Origin: Butyrivibrio sp.
GTDB taxonomy: Bacteria > Bacillota > Clostridia > Lachnospirales > Lachnospiraceae
Assembly: GCA_023664865.1 (NCBI GenBank)
Contig: JAMPEU010000013.1
Coordinates: forward strand, 1-64,000
Direction of reading: 5' to 3'
DNA: 64,000 bases
Part shown: one piece after another, positions 10,143-19,024 of the stretch
Layout: each line of letters opens with the position of its first letter
Position numbering within the stretch: position 1 is the first letter of the stretch
Made by a program: the position numbers and the translations under genes
Notes under the pieces: generated by a model
What the model was told of the DNA's origin: nothing
The model's input: only the letters and a program-made list of their open reading frames with translations
Databases searched by the model: none

Positions 10143-10285
10143 ATATGGCATGAACTCATATGTTTTCATGAGTGGCACGCTCTCGCTCCGTGGAAAATCA
10201 CAGCGGTACTAAGCTCGAAAATACCTCGCTAAGTACCGGCGTTTTCCAAGGACCACTCACAAAAACATATGAGTTCATGCCATAT
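10143..10285 (-). repeat. Family-1 palindromic element, copy B
   Basis: The outer arms ATATGGCATGAACTCATATG and the complement close a long hairpin. The inner core reads CAGCGGTACTAAG and CTAAGTACCGGCG with the apex CTCGAAAATACCTCG. The conserved bulge appears as GCACGCTCTCGCTCCG on the left side, so the element points to the minus strand. It is 48 bp from copy C, which points the other way. Confidence 0.92.
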
Positions 10286-10333
10286 AGGTTGTGAATTATA
10301 ACGAATATTTCATTGCTATTTCACAGCGTTCGA

Positions 10334-10485
10334 GCGGCATGGGTTCATATGCTTCTACTTGAGGTCCTTGTAAAACGCCGGTACTTAGTGAAAAAGCTGT
10401 TTTTTAAGCTTTTGAGCTTAGTACCGCTGCGATTTTACACGGAGCGAGAGCATACCTCATGTAGTAGCATATGAACTCATGCCGC
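10334..10485 (+). repeat. Family-1 palindromic element, copy C
   Basis: The outer arms GCGGCATGGGTTCATATGCT and GCATATGAACTCATGCCGC pair. The core is GTAAAACGCCGGTACTTAG and CTTAGTACCGCTGCGATTTT, with the apex made of complementary AAAAAGCTGTTTT and AAGCTTTT. The bulge GGAGCGAGAGCATACC is on the right side. Its apex type differs from that of its neighbour, copy B. Confidence 0.92.
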
Positions 10486-10532
10486 CTTCAAGTACACATT
10501 CAACCAAAAATAGCAACGATTTTTCCATCCTT

Positions 10533-12239
10533 TTATTCGACCGACACAATATAATAATAGATAGGCTGTCCGCCGTTTTGCAATTCGATATCGCAGTTTC
10601 CGTATTTCTTCTCTACTTCATCGCGGAGTGCGTTCGCATCGTCTTCCGTGATATCTTCACCATAATAGATGCTAATAAGCTCCATATCGTCGGACATCAT
10701 CTCGTCTATCATGCTTAATGCCACACTTGAAATAGAACTTCCGACAGAGAGGATTCCCTTATCTCCAATACCCATGAAATCTCCCTGCTTAATCTCTTTA
10801 TCCTCAATAGTGGTATCCCGCACCGCATAAGTTACCTGGCCCGTATGCACGTTCTTAATCTCTTCCATCATGGTTTCGGTATTCTCTTCTACGGATAAAT
10901 CCGGCACATAGTTGATAATCGCCGTAATACCCTGCGGTATGGTTTTGGTCGGGATAACGATAATATTCTTGTTCTTTTCCAATTCCTGAGCCTGATTAGC
11001 CGCCAATATGATATTTTTATTATTCGGCAGAATAAAGATATTGTCGGCGTTTACCTTTTCAATGGCATTCAGCATGTCTTCCGTACTCGGATTCATCGTC
11101 TGCCCGCCCTCAATGATATAATCAGCGCCAAGAGTCCTAAATATTTCGTTTATTCCCTCGCCCACGGAAACCGCAATAAATCCTGTCTCCTTCTTAGGCG
11201 CGGCAGCGGCTTGCCCTTCCTGTTTCTGCGCTGTAGGGATTTCTGCATTTTCTTTCCCCTGAGACATCTTAAAGAGCTTCTCCTGATGCTCTAACCGCAT
11301 ATTGTCAATCTTCATATTGGAAAGTGCGCCGTACTTCAATGCCTTCTGGATAGCTAATCCCGGATCATTGGTATGTACGTGTACCTTTACCAAATCATCA
11401 TCAGCCACTAACACAATCGAATCGCCTATTGATTCAAGATATTCCTTGAAGTCCATCTCCATTTTAATATTGAAGACCTTATTCAGCATTATGATAAATT
11501 CCGTGCAATATCCGAATTTGATATCAGCTCCCGCCTGTGAGTCATAATTGCCTGTCTGTGATTTCTTCGCATGGGCTGATGCCTCCGCTGAGATGGAAAA
11601 GTCTATCTCTTTGCCAAGATACGCGTCATATGCGCCTTTTAACACCTGCATAAGTCCTTGACCGCCCGAGTCAACAACTCCTGCCTGTTTTAATACCGGC
11701 AATAACTCAGGAGTATTGCTTAAAACCTCGTCAGAATATTGTATTATCTGATTTAAAAATTCCGCCATATCCTCAAGCCCCGAGTCGGCAAGTTCCCTCG
11801 CCTTCTTAGCGCCGCCCTTAGCCACCGTCAGGATTGTTCCTTCCTTCGGCTTCATAACGGCTTTATATGCCGTTTCGACTGCCTTTTCACCAGCCTCTGC
11901 AAGAATCGGAATCGTAATTTCCTCGTAATTCTTTACTACTTTGGTAAATCCCCTGAAAAGCTGGGACAGGATGACGCCGGAGTTGCCTCTTGCGCCCCTG
12001 AGGGAACCCGAAGAGATTGCCTTGCATAAAGACGCCATGTCGATAGCGCCCATATTATTAAGCGCCGATACATCTTTTGCCGCAGACATAATCGTCAATG
12101 TCATATTGGTTCCCGTATCGCCATCCGGCACAGGAAACACGTTCAGTTCATTAATCCATTCTTTTTTGCTTTCAAGATTCTTTGCCCCTGCTAAAAACAT
12201 TTTGGCAAGCATCTTGGCATCAATTATATTTGAAGTCAC
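10533..12239 (-). CDS. DAK2 domain fatty-acid kinase FakA-like protein
   Basis: FakA phosphorylates fatty acids bound to FakB/DegV proteins. The 568 residues contain an N-terminal DhaL/DAK2 ATP-binding domain (NVFPVPDGDTGTNMTLT near residue 33; GARGNSGVILSQLFRGF near residue 82; DSGGQGL near residue 190), a central domain containing VHVHTNDPG, and the C-terminal DegV-like FakA domain. I place the start at GTG 12239 because GGAGG lies seven bases before it. A GTG at 12272 would overlap the upstream Asp23 gene by 20 bp and has no good site. The Asp23 stop is 13 bp upstream, so the two form an operon, as in many Firmicutes. Confidence 0.92.
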   Translation of the reverse strand: MTSNIIDAKMLAKMFLAGAKNLESKKEWINELNVFPVPDGDTGTNMTLTIMSAAKDVSALNNMGAIDMASLCKAISSGSLRGARGNSGVILSQLFRGFTKVVKNYEEITIPILAEAGEKAVETAYKAVMKPKEGTILTVAKGGAKKARELADSGLEDMAEFLNQIIQYSDEVLSNTPELLPVLKQAGVVDSGGQGLMQVLKGAYDAYLGKEIDFSISAEASAHAKKSQTGNYDSQAGADIKFGYCTEFIIMLNKVFNIKMEMDFKEYLESIGDSIVLVADDDLVKVHVHTNDPGLAIQKALKYGALSNMKIDNMRLEHQEKLFKMSQGKENAEIPTAQKQEGQAAAAPKKETGFIAVSVGEGINEIFRTLGADYIIEGGQTMNPSTEDMLNAIEKVNADNIFILPNNKNIILAANQAQELEKNKNIIVIPTKTIPQGITAIINYVPDLSVEENTETMMEEIKNVHTGQVTYAVRDTTIEDKEIKQGDFMGIGDKGILSVGSSISSVALSMIDEMMSDDMELISIYYGEDITEDDANALRDEVEKKYGNCDIELQNGGQPIYYYIVSVE

Positions 12240-12252
12240 CTCAGATCCTCCC

Positions 12253-12612
12253 TTAGTCAATCGCTCTGACACCTTCTACGAAGATGTTTATTTTTTCAAC
12301 TTCTACTCCGGTAAATTCTTCTACTTTATATTTCACGCTGTCAATAAGATTATCCGCTACGGCAAGAATACTTACTCCATAGGAAATAATCACATGAAAA
12401 TCCAGTGTCAGTTTATTATTCTTAACCATGACCTGGATGCCCCGCGTCATACTCTCTTTTTTCAGTAATTTTATAAATCCATCCTTTACGTTCAGACCTG
12501 CCATGCCGACAATACCGAAACATTCCATTGCTACCGAACCGGCGTACTGCGCTATGGCTTCATGACCGATTGAAATGTTTCCCATGTGCGTATCCATCGA
12601 AGACGCTCTCAT
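12253..12612 (-). CDS. Asp23/Gls24 family envelope stress response protein
   Basis: A 119-residue member of the Asp23 (DUF322) family, small proteins tied to cell-envelope stress and commonly encoded just before fakA. The family core is visible from GNISIGHEAIAQYAG through ECFGIVGMAG, KNNKLTLDFHVIISYGVSI and the C-terminal VKINIFVEGV-like end (EVEKINIFVEGVRAID). AAGGAGGT is placed five bases before the ATG. No signal peptide or membrane segment is seen. The stop is 13 bp before the FakA-like start, so the genes are probably translated from one mRNA. Confidence 0.93.
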   Translation of the reverse strand: MRASSMDTHMGNISIGHEAIAQYAGSVAMECFGIVGMAGLNVKDGFIKLLKKESMTRGIQVMVKNNKLTLDFHVIISYGVSILAVADNLIDSVKYKVEEFTGVEVEKINIFVEGVRAID

Positions 12613-12704
12613 ACAATACCTCCTTATATATTTTAATCATATATTTGTATTATAAACCCTAATTACAAAAAATGGAAGAACAATTATAACCAGTATCATA
12701 TGGG

Positions 12705-13151
12705 CTATATTTTCTTATACCATAGGTTATTTCTTTTCAAGTTAATATATTCGTTGTACGCCTGTTCCAAAATCTGCCTCTCGTTCGCATACTTGACCAA
12801 ATGAATAGCCTCGTGGTATTTATAATACCCCGAATCCGTAAAAAATTCCTCGCGCTGCGGCTTGCTGTAATAGCTGTCCGCCATCATGAGATACCAGTGG
12901 ACCTGCTTATCCACGATGCCGTCAGGCACGGTAAAAGTATAGCCGCTGGTTCCCACGAACTTGATAATGCTTGCCCTCGCCCCTGTTTCCTCAAACACTT
13001 CGCGTATCGCCGTATCCTTATGCTCTTCGCCTTCCTCGACCGTGCCTTTGGGCAGCACCCAGCCTTCATCCTTATTATAGAAATTTTTATATAACAGAAG
13101 TATCTTCCCGCGGAAAATGACTACGCCGCCGCAGCTTGTCGCTTTAATCAT
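12705..13151 (-). CDS. NUDIX hydrolase
   Basis: A 148-residue Nudix pyrophosphohydrolase. The Nudix box is complete: G-TVEEGE-E-HKDTAI-REVFEETGA at about residues 35-57, including the metal-binding REVFEE. The N-terminal SCGGVVIF resembles Ap4A/diadenosine polyphosphate or mutT-like members, but the substrate cannot be told. AGGAGG precedes the ATG. It lies between the Asp23 operon (about 90 bp away) and the PBP gene (45 bp away), all on the same strand. Confidence 0.9.
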   Translation of the reverse strand: MIKATSCGGVVIFRGKILLLYKNFYNKDEGWVLPKGTVEEGEEHKDTAIREVFEETGARASIIKFVGTSGYTFTVPDGIVDKQVHWYLMMADSYYSKPQREEFFTDSGYYKYHEAIHLVKYANERQILEQAYNEYINLKRNNLWYKKI

Positions 13152-13196
13152 AACCTGTTTCCTCCTATGGAGCTTATTATCCTGTACCTTATATGT

Positions 13197-14711
13197 TTAT
13201 TGTTCCAGACAGGCGTCAAAAATCCGTTTCGCTATAGGCACTGCGAAATCGCCGCCTGAACCTACTCCCTCAATAATAATCGTTACGCAGACTTTAGGCT
13301 CGTCCACCGGCGCAAACCCTGTAAACCATGCGTGAGAGTCTTCCTTATTACTGTTGTATTCGGCAGAACCTGTCTTGCCGGCGGCAGTATAGCCCGCTCC
13401 TTTAAGCTTTGACGCTGTACCGTTTTCTATTACCTGCGTCATCAGCTCTGTAAGAATTTCCGCCTCTTCTTCCGTCATCAGATTTCCGTATGCGCTGGGG
13501 GAAAACTGTTTAATGGTATTTCCGCTGTAATTTTCCACGCGCTCTACCAGATACGGTTTCATTAAAACCCCTTTGTTGGCAACCGCGCACGTTATCATAT
13601 TCATATGCAGCGGCGTTATCTGGCTCATTCCCTGCCCTATCGAAGTCTGCATAATGTCAAAAGCGGAAGAATCTTCGTTAAGCGTGGTTTTACTCTTATT
13701 ATAGGCAAACGATACCGGCAGTTCACGGTTAAACAGCAGTTCGTCCAGTGTCTTGTCAAATTCCGTCAGGTTTAACGACACTCCTATATTCGCAAACGAA
13801 GAATTACACGATTTGGCAAAAGATTTGGTAAAATCCTCGCTGCCGTGCGGTATGCTGTGGTAACAGTTTATAAGCTCGTCCTCGTATTTAAAATTTCCGT
13901 TGCAGTTAAACTTATAGTTTTTATAGGTATCCGGATTTTCCCTTATATATTCCAGCGCCGTCACTATCTTAAAGGTAGAGCCGGGCGGGTATAATCCCTG
14001 CGTTGCCCTGTTCACTAGGATTCCGTTGTCATTTTTTTCCAGTAGATCGTCCCATATCTGCTCGATTTCATTCGGATCAAAATCCGGCTTGGACGCCATC
14101 GCCAGAATCCTGCCGGTTGATGGTTCGGTTATTATGACTGCACCCTTATATGTGCCGAGCGATTTATACGCTATTTCCTGCAAGCCCACATCCAGCGTGG
14201 TTATAACGCTGTCTCCGGGGAATTTCTCGCCTGACATCTCGCTTGCCGCCTTGTCGTACATCTTGGCGTTGGATTGAATCAGATAAAAATTCGCCTGCGC
14301 CTCTATGCCGAACCTTCCCTTGGACGCATAGCCTACAACATGCGCGAACATATTTTCAAAAGGGTATTCCCGCGTTTCTTTTCCGTCAGCATCGGTTACG
14401 GTCTTGGCAAGTATCTGACCGTCGCTTGAATAGATCGTGCCTCTGCTGTTTAGCGCAATCAAAATCTCCTGCCTGCTGTTATAACTGTTGTCTATCATTG
14501 CCTGCTTATGCGTCGTCGCATAATAACAGGTATAACCTATCATGCACATGAAAGTTATAACAAAAATACCGGTAACGAAACGGATCTGACTACCTGTCTT
14601 CTTCCGCTGGCTCTGCCTCTGCGCCTTCGCCTTCGACTTTTGGATATTCACTTTCTGCTGGTTTTCGGGAGTTGTTTCCTCCACGAGGTTTTCGTTTCTT
14701 CTTTTTGACAC
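13197..14711 (-). CDS. Class B penicillin-binding protein (transpeptidase)
   Basis: A 504-residue D,D-transpeptidase that cross-links peptidoglycan. A basic cytoplasmic N-tail is followed by one membrane anchor (about residues 45-65, FVTGIFVITFMCMIGYTCYY) and a short dimerisation region. The transpeptidase domain has all three active-site motifs: STFK near residue 242, SCN near residue 299 and KTGSAE near residue 443. The start is GTG 14711 with AAGGAG seven bases upstream, which makes the first 41 codons overlap the end of the FtsW/RodA gene in another frame. The pairing with a SEDS polymerase indicates they work as a glycosyltransferase/transpeptidase pair, probably in division or sporulation. 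Confidence 0.92.
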   Translation of the reverse strand: MSKRRNENLVEETTPENQQKVNIQKSKAKAQRQSQRKKTGSQIRFVTGIFVITFMCMIGYTCYYATTHKQAMIDNSYNSRQEILIALNSRGTIYSSDGQILAKTVTDADGKETREYPFENMFAHVVGYASKGRFGIEAQANFYLIQSNAKMYDKAASEMSGEKFPGDSVITTLDVGLQEIAYKSLGTYKGAVIITEPSTGRILAMASKPDFDPNEIEQIWDDLLEKNDNGILVNRATQGLYPPGSTFKIVTALEYIRENPDTYKNYKFNCNGNFKYEDELINCYHSIPHGSEDFTKSFAKSCNSSFANIGVSLNLTEFDKTLDELLFNRELPVSFAYNKSKTTLNEDSSAFDIMQTSIGQGMSQITPLHMNMITCAVANKGVLMKPYLVERVENYSGNTIKQFSPSAYGNLMTEEEAEILTELMTQVIENGTASKLKGAGYTAAGKTGSAEYNSNKEDSHAWFTGFAPVDEPKVCVTIIIEGVGSGGDFAVPIAKRIFDACLEQ

Positions 14712-16020
14712 TTTTTGCTCCTTCGTCCTGCCTTATAATGTACAGTCCCTCTATGATAAAAAACATAATCAGCGTGGTTAATACGGAACTTCCGCCATAA
14801 CTTACAAACGGCAGGGTAACTCCGGTCATGGGAATAAACTTCGTTCCGCCGCCAATCGTTAAAAACACTTGGAAAATATAGGTTATGCCTAAACCGAAAG
14901 CCACCAGCTGATAAAATTTATCTTCCAGTTTCAGCGATATATTCATAATCATAATAAAGCAGCTTATACATATCAGGATAACGCATATGGCGAAGATGAT
15001 TCCGAGTTCTTCCGCCACCGCCGAAAATACGAAGTCTTCTTCAACAAAGGGGATGGACTTCGGATTACCGTTATAAAGCCCCAGCCCGAACCAGCCTCCA
15101 CTGCTGATGCCGAACAAAGACTGCGTTATCTGATAGCCCGCATCGTCTATACAGCTCCACGGATCCCGCCATGCCTGCACGCGCACCCTCACATGCGCAA
15201 ATATCTTATAGGCGACCACGGCAGCTCCCGCCCCGCCAAACGTGCCAAGCAATAGATACAGCCCTTTCCCGGTAGCGATATATATCATAAACACATAGAC
15301 GATGAAGAAAATCAGCGCGCTGCCCAAATCCTTAGAGACTACCAGAATCAAAACATGCAGCCCTGCAAGCACGGCGCTCATACAGACTCTTAGGAAGTTG
15401 TTCTTTTCATATAAGGCGCTGGCTATAAAAAACACGAAAATAATCTTCACAAACTCAGAAGGCTGAAAAGTAACGCCGCCGACCGAAAATGAAATCTTCG
15501 AGCCGTGCGTTACGGAGCCTAAGGTCAACACTATCCCCAAAGCGCAGATTCCAACCGTGGCATACACCCACATGAATTTGCGCAAAAACCTGAATTTGCG
15601 GATTAAGTACGGAATAATCATTCCGACTATCATTGAAACCGTCACGATAAAGAACTGTCTGACTGCCTTGCCGTAGGAAAGCCTCGTAAGGATTATAAAG
15701 CCAATTCCAGAGAGCATACACATATTATTGATAATCAGCCTGTTTCCCTTAGGATACAGCATATGGAAAAGGACTATCGCCGCAAACAGCAGTATCTGCT
15801 GGAAAATATAGAAAAATAAGTATTCCAGCTCGCCCGTTTCAAAGCAGATTACCAAAAAACACGAAAAATGCAGTAAAAACATCAAAATTGTCTGCCTTAT
15901 ATAAATTCCGTTTCTTTTTTCTTCATTCGGATAACGGAATACAAGGAAACATTCTAACGTATATAATGCGAGTATTAATGTAATTAAATACTTGGAAATC
16001 TCTGTAATATAAAATTCCAA
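14590..16020 (-). CDS. FtsW/RodA/SpoVE family peptidoglycan polymerase
   Basis: A 476-residue SEDS-family membrane glycosyltransferase. At least ten hydrophobic segments are seen, and the family signature GGVTFQPSEFVKI lies near residues 184-196, with later FVSYGGSSVLTTL. The C-terminal tail (residues about 437-476) is Lys/Arg-rich and then Glu-rich (EGEGAEAEPAEEDR) and is encoded by the same DNA as the start of the downstream PBP. The start is a TTG at 16020 directly after the U32 gene stop, with AAAGGGGAAT upstream. The TTG start, PBP partner and overlap suggest tight co-expression. Confidence 0.93.
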   Translation of the reverse strand: MEFYITEISKYLITLILALYTLECFLVFRYPNEEKRNGIYIRQTILMFLLHFSCFLVICFETGELEYLFFYIFQQILLFAAIVLFHMLYPKGNRLIINNMCMLSGIGFIILTRLSYGKAVRQFFIVTVSMIVGMIIPYLIRKFRFLRKFMWVYATVGICALGIVLTLGSVTHGSKISFSVGGVTFQPSEFVKIIFVFFIASALYEKNNFLRVCMSAVLAGLHVLILVVSKDLGSALIFFIVYVFMIYIATGKGLYLLLGTFGGAGAAVVAYKIFAHVRVRVQAWRDPWSCIDDAGYQITQSLFGISSGGWFGLGLYNGNPKSIPFVEEDFVFSAVAEELGIIFAICVILICISCFIMIMNISLKLEDKFYQLVAFGLGITYIFQVFLTIGGGTKFIPMTGVTLPFVSYGGSSVLTTLIMFFIIEGLYIIRQDEGAKSVKKKKRKPRGGNNSRKPAESEYPKVEGEGAEAEPAEEDR

Positions 16021-16022
16021 TT

Positions 16023-18467
16023 TTATTCTATTCCCCTTTTATAATGTCCTGTAGTGTATTCGGCAACAGGAAATGAATCTTTATTACCGGAATAAAAATC
16101 TAAAATTTCTTTTACTTTATCCCCCGATTCCGATACGAAGTCCAGACGTATCGCATATAAGCCGAATTTATAAAGCTTGTCTTTATTCGCATGTAAAGAA
16201 TACGGCACGGAATTATATATGATGTTATAGCAATGTTCGCAGTTGCAGAATACGGGAAACTTTTTATTATATCTGTCATTTAGGTACAATAAATGCCCGC
16301 AGTCCTTCTTATGGCATGAAACGGTAGTTTTTTCAAGGCAGTTAGCGGTAATCATCATCGGAATCGTGCCGTATGCCGTCATTGATATTTTATGCCCATG
16401 GTTTACGCTGGCTATATTATATACGTCCTGTCTGCTGCAGTCTTGCTGAACAGCTGCATTATAATTTTCTATCAGCTTGCGGCACTCCTTTTCATTCAGC
16501 TCATACGGCAGATAGCTCTCGGAACTGTATGCGCTTAAAAATTTCACCGTCTCCGCATTAAAACAATAAATGCCTGTATCTGTTACTATATCATAACTGC
16601 CCTTAAGAGAAAACACCCAAAAAAGCGATTCCAGATTTCTTACAAGAAATCCTTTAATGCCGTTATGAATTAAAGATTGCAGTTTTTGCAGATACTCAGC
16701 GTCTTTTTCCCTTATAATATACGGTAATGCAAGATAAATTTCAAAATTTTCATACAATTCGCGCCGTTGACTAATTCGGTCACTATTCTTTATATATAAA
16801 TCGCTGTCAATATAAAGCCGTTCACAAACGCAATCACGTGAGTTCGCGCCGCTAAATGAACTTGTACAACTATATGTGCTTACTACTTCCAACTGCTCCA
16901 TGCTTCTTATGCTGACGTGAAGTCTTGGCTGATTTAAATCTATGTCTGCTTGTGATTGTCCGGCAACCATCTGTCTCTCATGATTGTTCTCATGTAATTG
17001 TGTGGTTTCGTTTTCATGGTAGGAGTTTAGCCTAAATGAACAAAAACGGGGCTCCAATGCCTGAAAAGCGGTAAGTCGCCCCTTATTTTGTTCATTTAGG
17101 CTAAACTCATGGCTACAAGCGATGGTTTCGCAATTATCTACATATGACTTCTCTTTATAAGGAGCCGTCCTACTCGAAATAACCTTATCTTCAAATGCCT
17201 CTACGCTTTCTCTGCGCAATTTATTAAGCTGCGCTATAGGCATAAAAGCGTCGCCCTCAATCTCAACATCTATGGTTTCGGCATATATATATGAGCTGCC
17301 TGTCTTTTGCAGCTGCTTTATGAACTGCTCTTTATCCATAGGTTTATTTATGGCTTTCTGCACAATATCGCCAGAAGAAGTCTGAGTGATGCCAAGCCCT
17401 TCTATCTTAAGTTCCGCTCTCTTACCCACATTAAATGTTCCGTGCATTGCAACAGGATATTTTTGCTCGCCTTGAAGATACTTATTCGCAATATCTTTAA
17501 TAAGTTCTTCGTCGCTGCCTATGTAGCCCGGTTTATTTAAAGTCACCATTTCCCTGCCGTTTATGCGCTCATAATAGCCGGTCTGAAGTTCGCTCCTTAT
17601 ATACAGTTTCTTAAGCTTGTCCATGTCCTGCGGCTTAACATGATATTTATTCACACCGCTTTCATAATATCTGTCAATGTATTTGCGGTATATCGCCGTA
17701 ACGCCCGCCGCATATTCGGGGCTTTTCATCCTGCCTTCTATTTTGAAAGAATCTATTCCCGCCTCAATCAATTTCGGAATACATTCTATTGTACACATAT
17801 CTTTCAAACTGAGCGGATAAGAGTCCTTCAATAAATAAGACTTATCCGCATCAAGCACGCTGTAGCTTAATCTGCAGGGCTGGGCGCATCTTCCGCGGTT
17901 TCCGCTGCGTCCGCCGAGGATACTGCTGAACAGGCATTGCCCTGAATAACAGTAACACATGGCTCCATGGATGAAACATTCCAGTTCCAGACCTGTGCTT
18001 TCCTTAATTTTCACAATCTCCTTATGCGACAGCTCCCTTGCGGGAACCAGCCTTGAGGCGCCGTTTTTCTCTAAAAAGGACGCTCCCATAACGCCTGTCA
18101 CGGTCATTTGTGTGCTGACATGGAGCGGCAGCCCCGGAAAAGTTTCTTTTATGTAATTAAAAACTCCCAAGTCTTGAATAATTATGCCATCCAGCCCATA
18201 TTCATAAAAAGGCTCTACAAAGTCATGCAAGGCTGCAAACTCTTCTTCCTTAATCAGCGTATTAAGCGTTAAATATAACTTTCTTCCGCTAAAATGGGTA
18301 TAACGGAGCGCGCGGAGTATTTCTTCTGTGGTAAAATTGTCCGCATAAGCTCGCGCGCTGAATCTGTCTCCGCCCAGATACACGGCGTCCGCCCCCGCAT
18401 TTATAGCTCCTGTAAGCGCCTGATAATTGCCTGCCGGAGCAAGCAGTTCTACTTTTTTCTTTTCCAT
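16023..18467 (-). CDS. Peptidase U32 family protein (rRNA/tRNA hydroxylation type)
   Basis: An 814-residue U32 protein. U32 relatives such as RlhA and TrhP act in 23S rRNA or tRNA hydroxylation rather than proteolysis; which applies here is unknown. The N-terminal U32 domain shows LLAPAGNYQALTGAINAGAD, the signature ECFIHGAMCYCYSGQC (about residues 165-180), and GRCAQPCRLSY with metal/cluster cysteines. A DUF3656-like second half follows. C-terminal cysteines CHKKDCGH and CNCEHC could bind metal. Residues about 454-482 are encoded by an 86-bp palindrome (17023-17108) also found at 54789, so part of this protein derives from a repeat element; the following HENETTQLHENNHERQ stretch is low complexity. 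The stop is 3 bp before the FtsW-family start. Confidence 0.9.
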   Translation of the reverse strand: MEKKKVELLAPAGNYQALTGAINAGADAVYLGGDRFSARAYADNFTTEEILRALRYTHFSGRKLYLTLNTLIKEEEFAALHDFVEPFYEYGLDGIIIQDLGVFNYIKETFPGLPLHVSTQMTVTGVMGASFLEKNGASRLVPARELSHKEIVKIKESTGLELECFIHGAMCYCYSGQCLFSSILGGRSGNRGRCAQPCRLSYSVLDADKSYLLKDSYPLSLKDMCTIECIPKLIEAGIDSFKIEGRMKSPEYAAGVTAIYRKYIDRYYESGVNKYHVKPQDMDKLKKLYIRSELQTGYYERINGREMVTLNKPGYIGSDEELIKDIANKYLQGEQKYPVAMHGTFNVGKRAELKIEGLGITQTSSGDIVQKAINKPMDKEQFIKQLQKTGSSYIYAETIDVEIEGDAFMPIAQLNKLRRESVEAFEDKVISSRTAPYKEKSYVDNCETIACSHEFSLNEQNKGRLTAFQALEPRFCSFRLNSYHENETTQLHENNHERQMVAGQSQADIDLNQPRLHVSIRSMEQLEVVSTYSCTSSFSGANSRDCVCERLYIDSDLYIKNSDRISQRRELYENFEIYLALPYIIREKDAEYLQKLQSLIHNGIKGFLVRNLESLFWVFSLKGSYDIVTDTGIYCFNAETVKFLSAYSSESYLPYELNEKECRKLIENYNAAVQQDCSRQDVYNIASVNHGHKISMTAYGTIPMMITANCLEKTTVSCHKKDCGHLLYLNDRYNKKFPVFCNCEHCYNIIYNSVPYSLHANKDKLYKFGLYAIRLDFVSESGDKVKEILDFYSGNKDSFPVAEYTTGHYKRGIE
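17023..17108 (+). repeat. Family-2 palindromic element, copy 1 (inside U32 gene)
   Basis: An 86-bp palindrome with arms GAGTTTAGCCTAAATGAAC and GTTCATTTAGGCTAAACTC. The interior carries CCAATGCCTGAAAAGCGGTA. A reversed copy of equal length lies at 54789-54874. CATGG occurs directly outside both ends and may be a target duplication. It is read through as coding sequence (about 29 residues) of the U32 protein. Confidence 0.9.
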
Positions 18468-18488
18468 ATAAATACCTATACATTCTAT

Positions 18489-18514
18489 AAAAGGCTGCCT
18501 TAAAAAGACAGCCC
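18489..18514 (-). terminator. Intrinsic terminator after zapA
   Basis: On the minus strand GGCTGTC and GGCAGCC form a 7-bp stem with a TTTTTAA loop, followed by TTTTAT. It starts about 7 bases past the zapA stop and lies before the U32 gene. Confidence 0.6.
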
Positions 18515-18520
18515 CATTGT

Positions 18521-18931
18521 CTATTTCTTCTTCAATTCCGCTAATTCCGTCTCTAAACGGACTACTTTTTTGGCATTTTCATTTGCCTCTGTCTGGAGAG
18601 TTTTAACCTTCTTCTCCGTATTCTCAAGCTTCATCTGTGACGTAATCAATTCATGCTTTAAATCAAACAGCTCTTTTTCCTTATTCTTAATGTCTTCTTC
18701 CAAGAGGGCTATCTGCTGTTTCGCCTTAAAATAGTCGTCCGCTATGTTTAACTGCATCAATACATTCTGCGTATCTAACGGCTGGCGTCTGAAACTGTCA
18801 ACCTTGCCGTATTCCGCCACTTTATTATTAATGTATAAAGCCACTTTCTGTAAGTATTCTTCACTCTCATAACCGCTTAAGGTAAAAACCTTTCCGCCTA
18901 TTATAACTTCGGTATCTGTTTTTATTGACAT
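18521..18931 (-). CDS. zapA: Cell division protein ZapA
   Basis: ZapA binds FtsZ and bundles protofilaments in the Z-ring. The 136 residues begin with the ZapA fold (DTEVIIGGKVFTLSGYESEEYLQKVALYINNKVAEY) with the conserved LNIADDYFK near residue 62. A coiled coil follows (residues about 65-136, with EEDIKNKEKELFDLKHEL heptads) that is longer than in Gram-negative ZapA. I chose ATG 18931 with GGGAG eight bases upstream; the codon before it is TTG. It lies next to ruvB on the same strand, and a terminator follows. Confidence 0.9.
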   Translation of the reverse strand: MSIKTDTEVIIGGKVFTLSGYESEEYLQKVALYINNKVAEYGKVDSFRRQPLDTQNVLMQLNIADDYFKAKQQIALLEEDIKNKEKELFDLKHELITSQMKLENTEKKVKTLQTEANENAKKVVRLETELAELKKK

Positions 18932-19024
18932 CAAACGTCTCCCTTCATGTAGAAAGCCCGCAACACATTCATCTAAAGTAAAAATGCCGTCAAAGCAAAA
19001 TCTATCACTTTTATTATATATATC

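Larger units (their letters stand above)
10042..10532. other. Gene-free stretch with two palindromic elements
   Basis: No gene is seen here. The stretch is almost filled by two family-1 palindromes in opposite orientation (copies B and C) separated by about 48 bp. No other convincing signal is visible. Confidence 0.8.

Noticed and set aside
10143..10485. Palindromes B and C as ordinary intrinsic terminators
   Set aside because: They lack a T-run after the stem, are far longer than terminators, and the same core occurs in divergent promoter regions.
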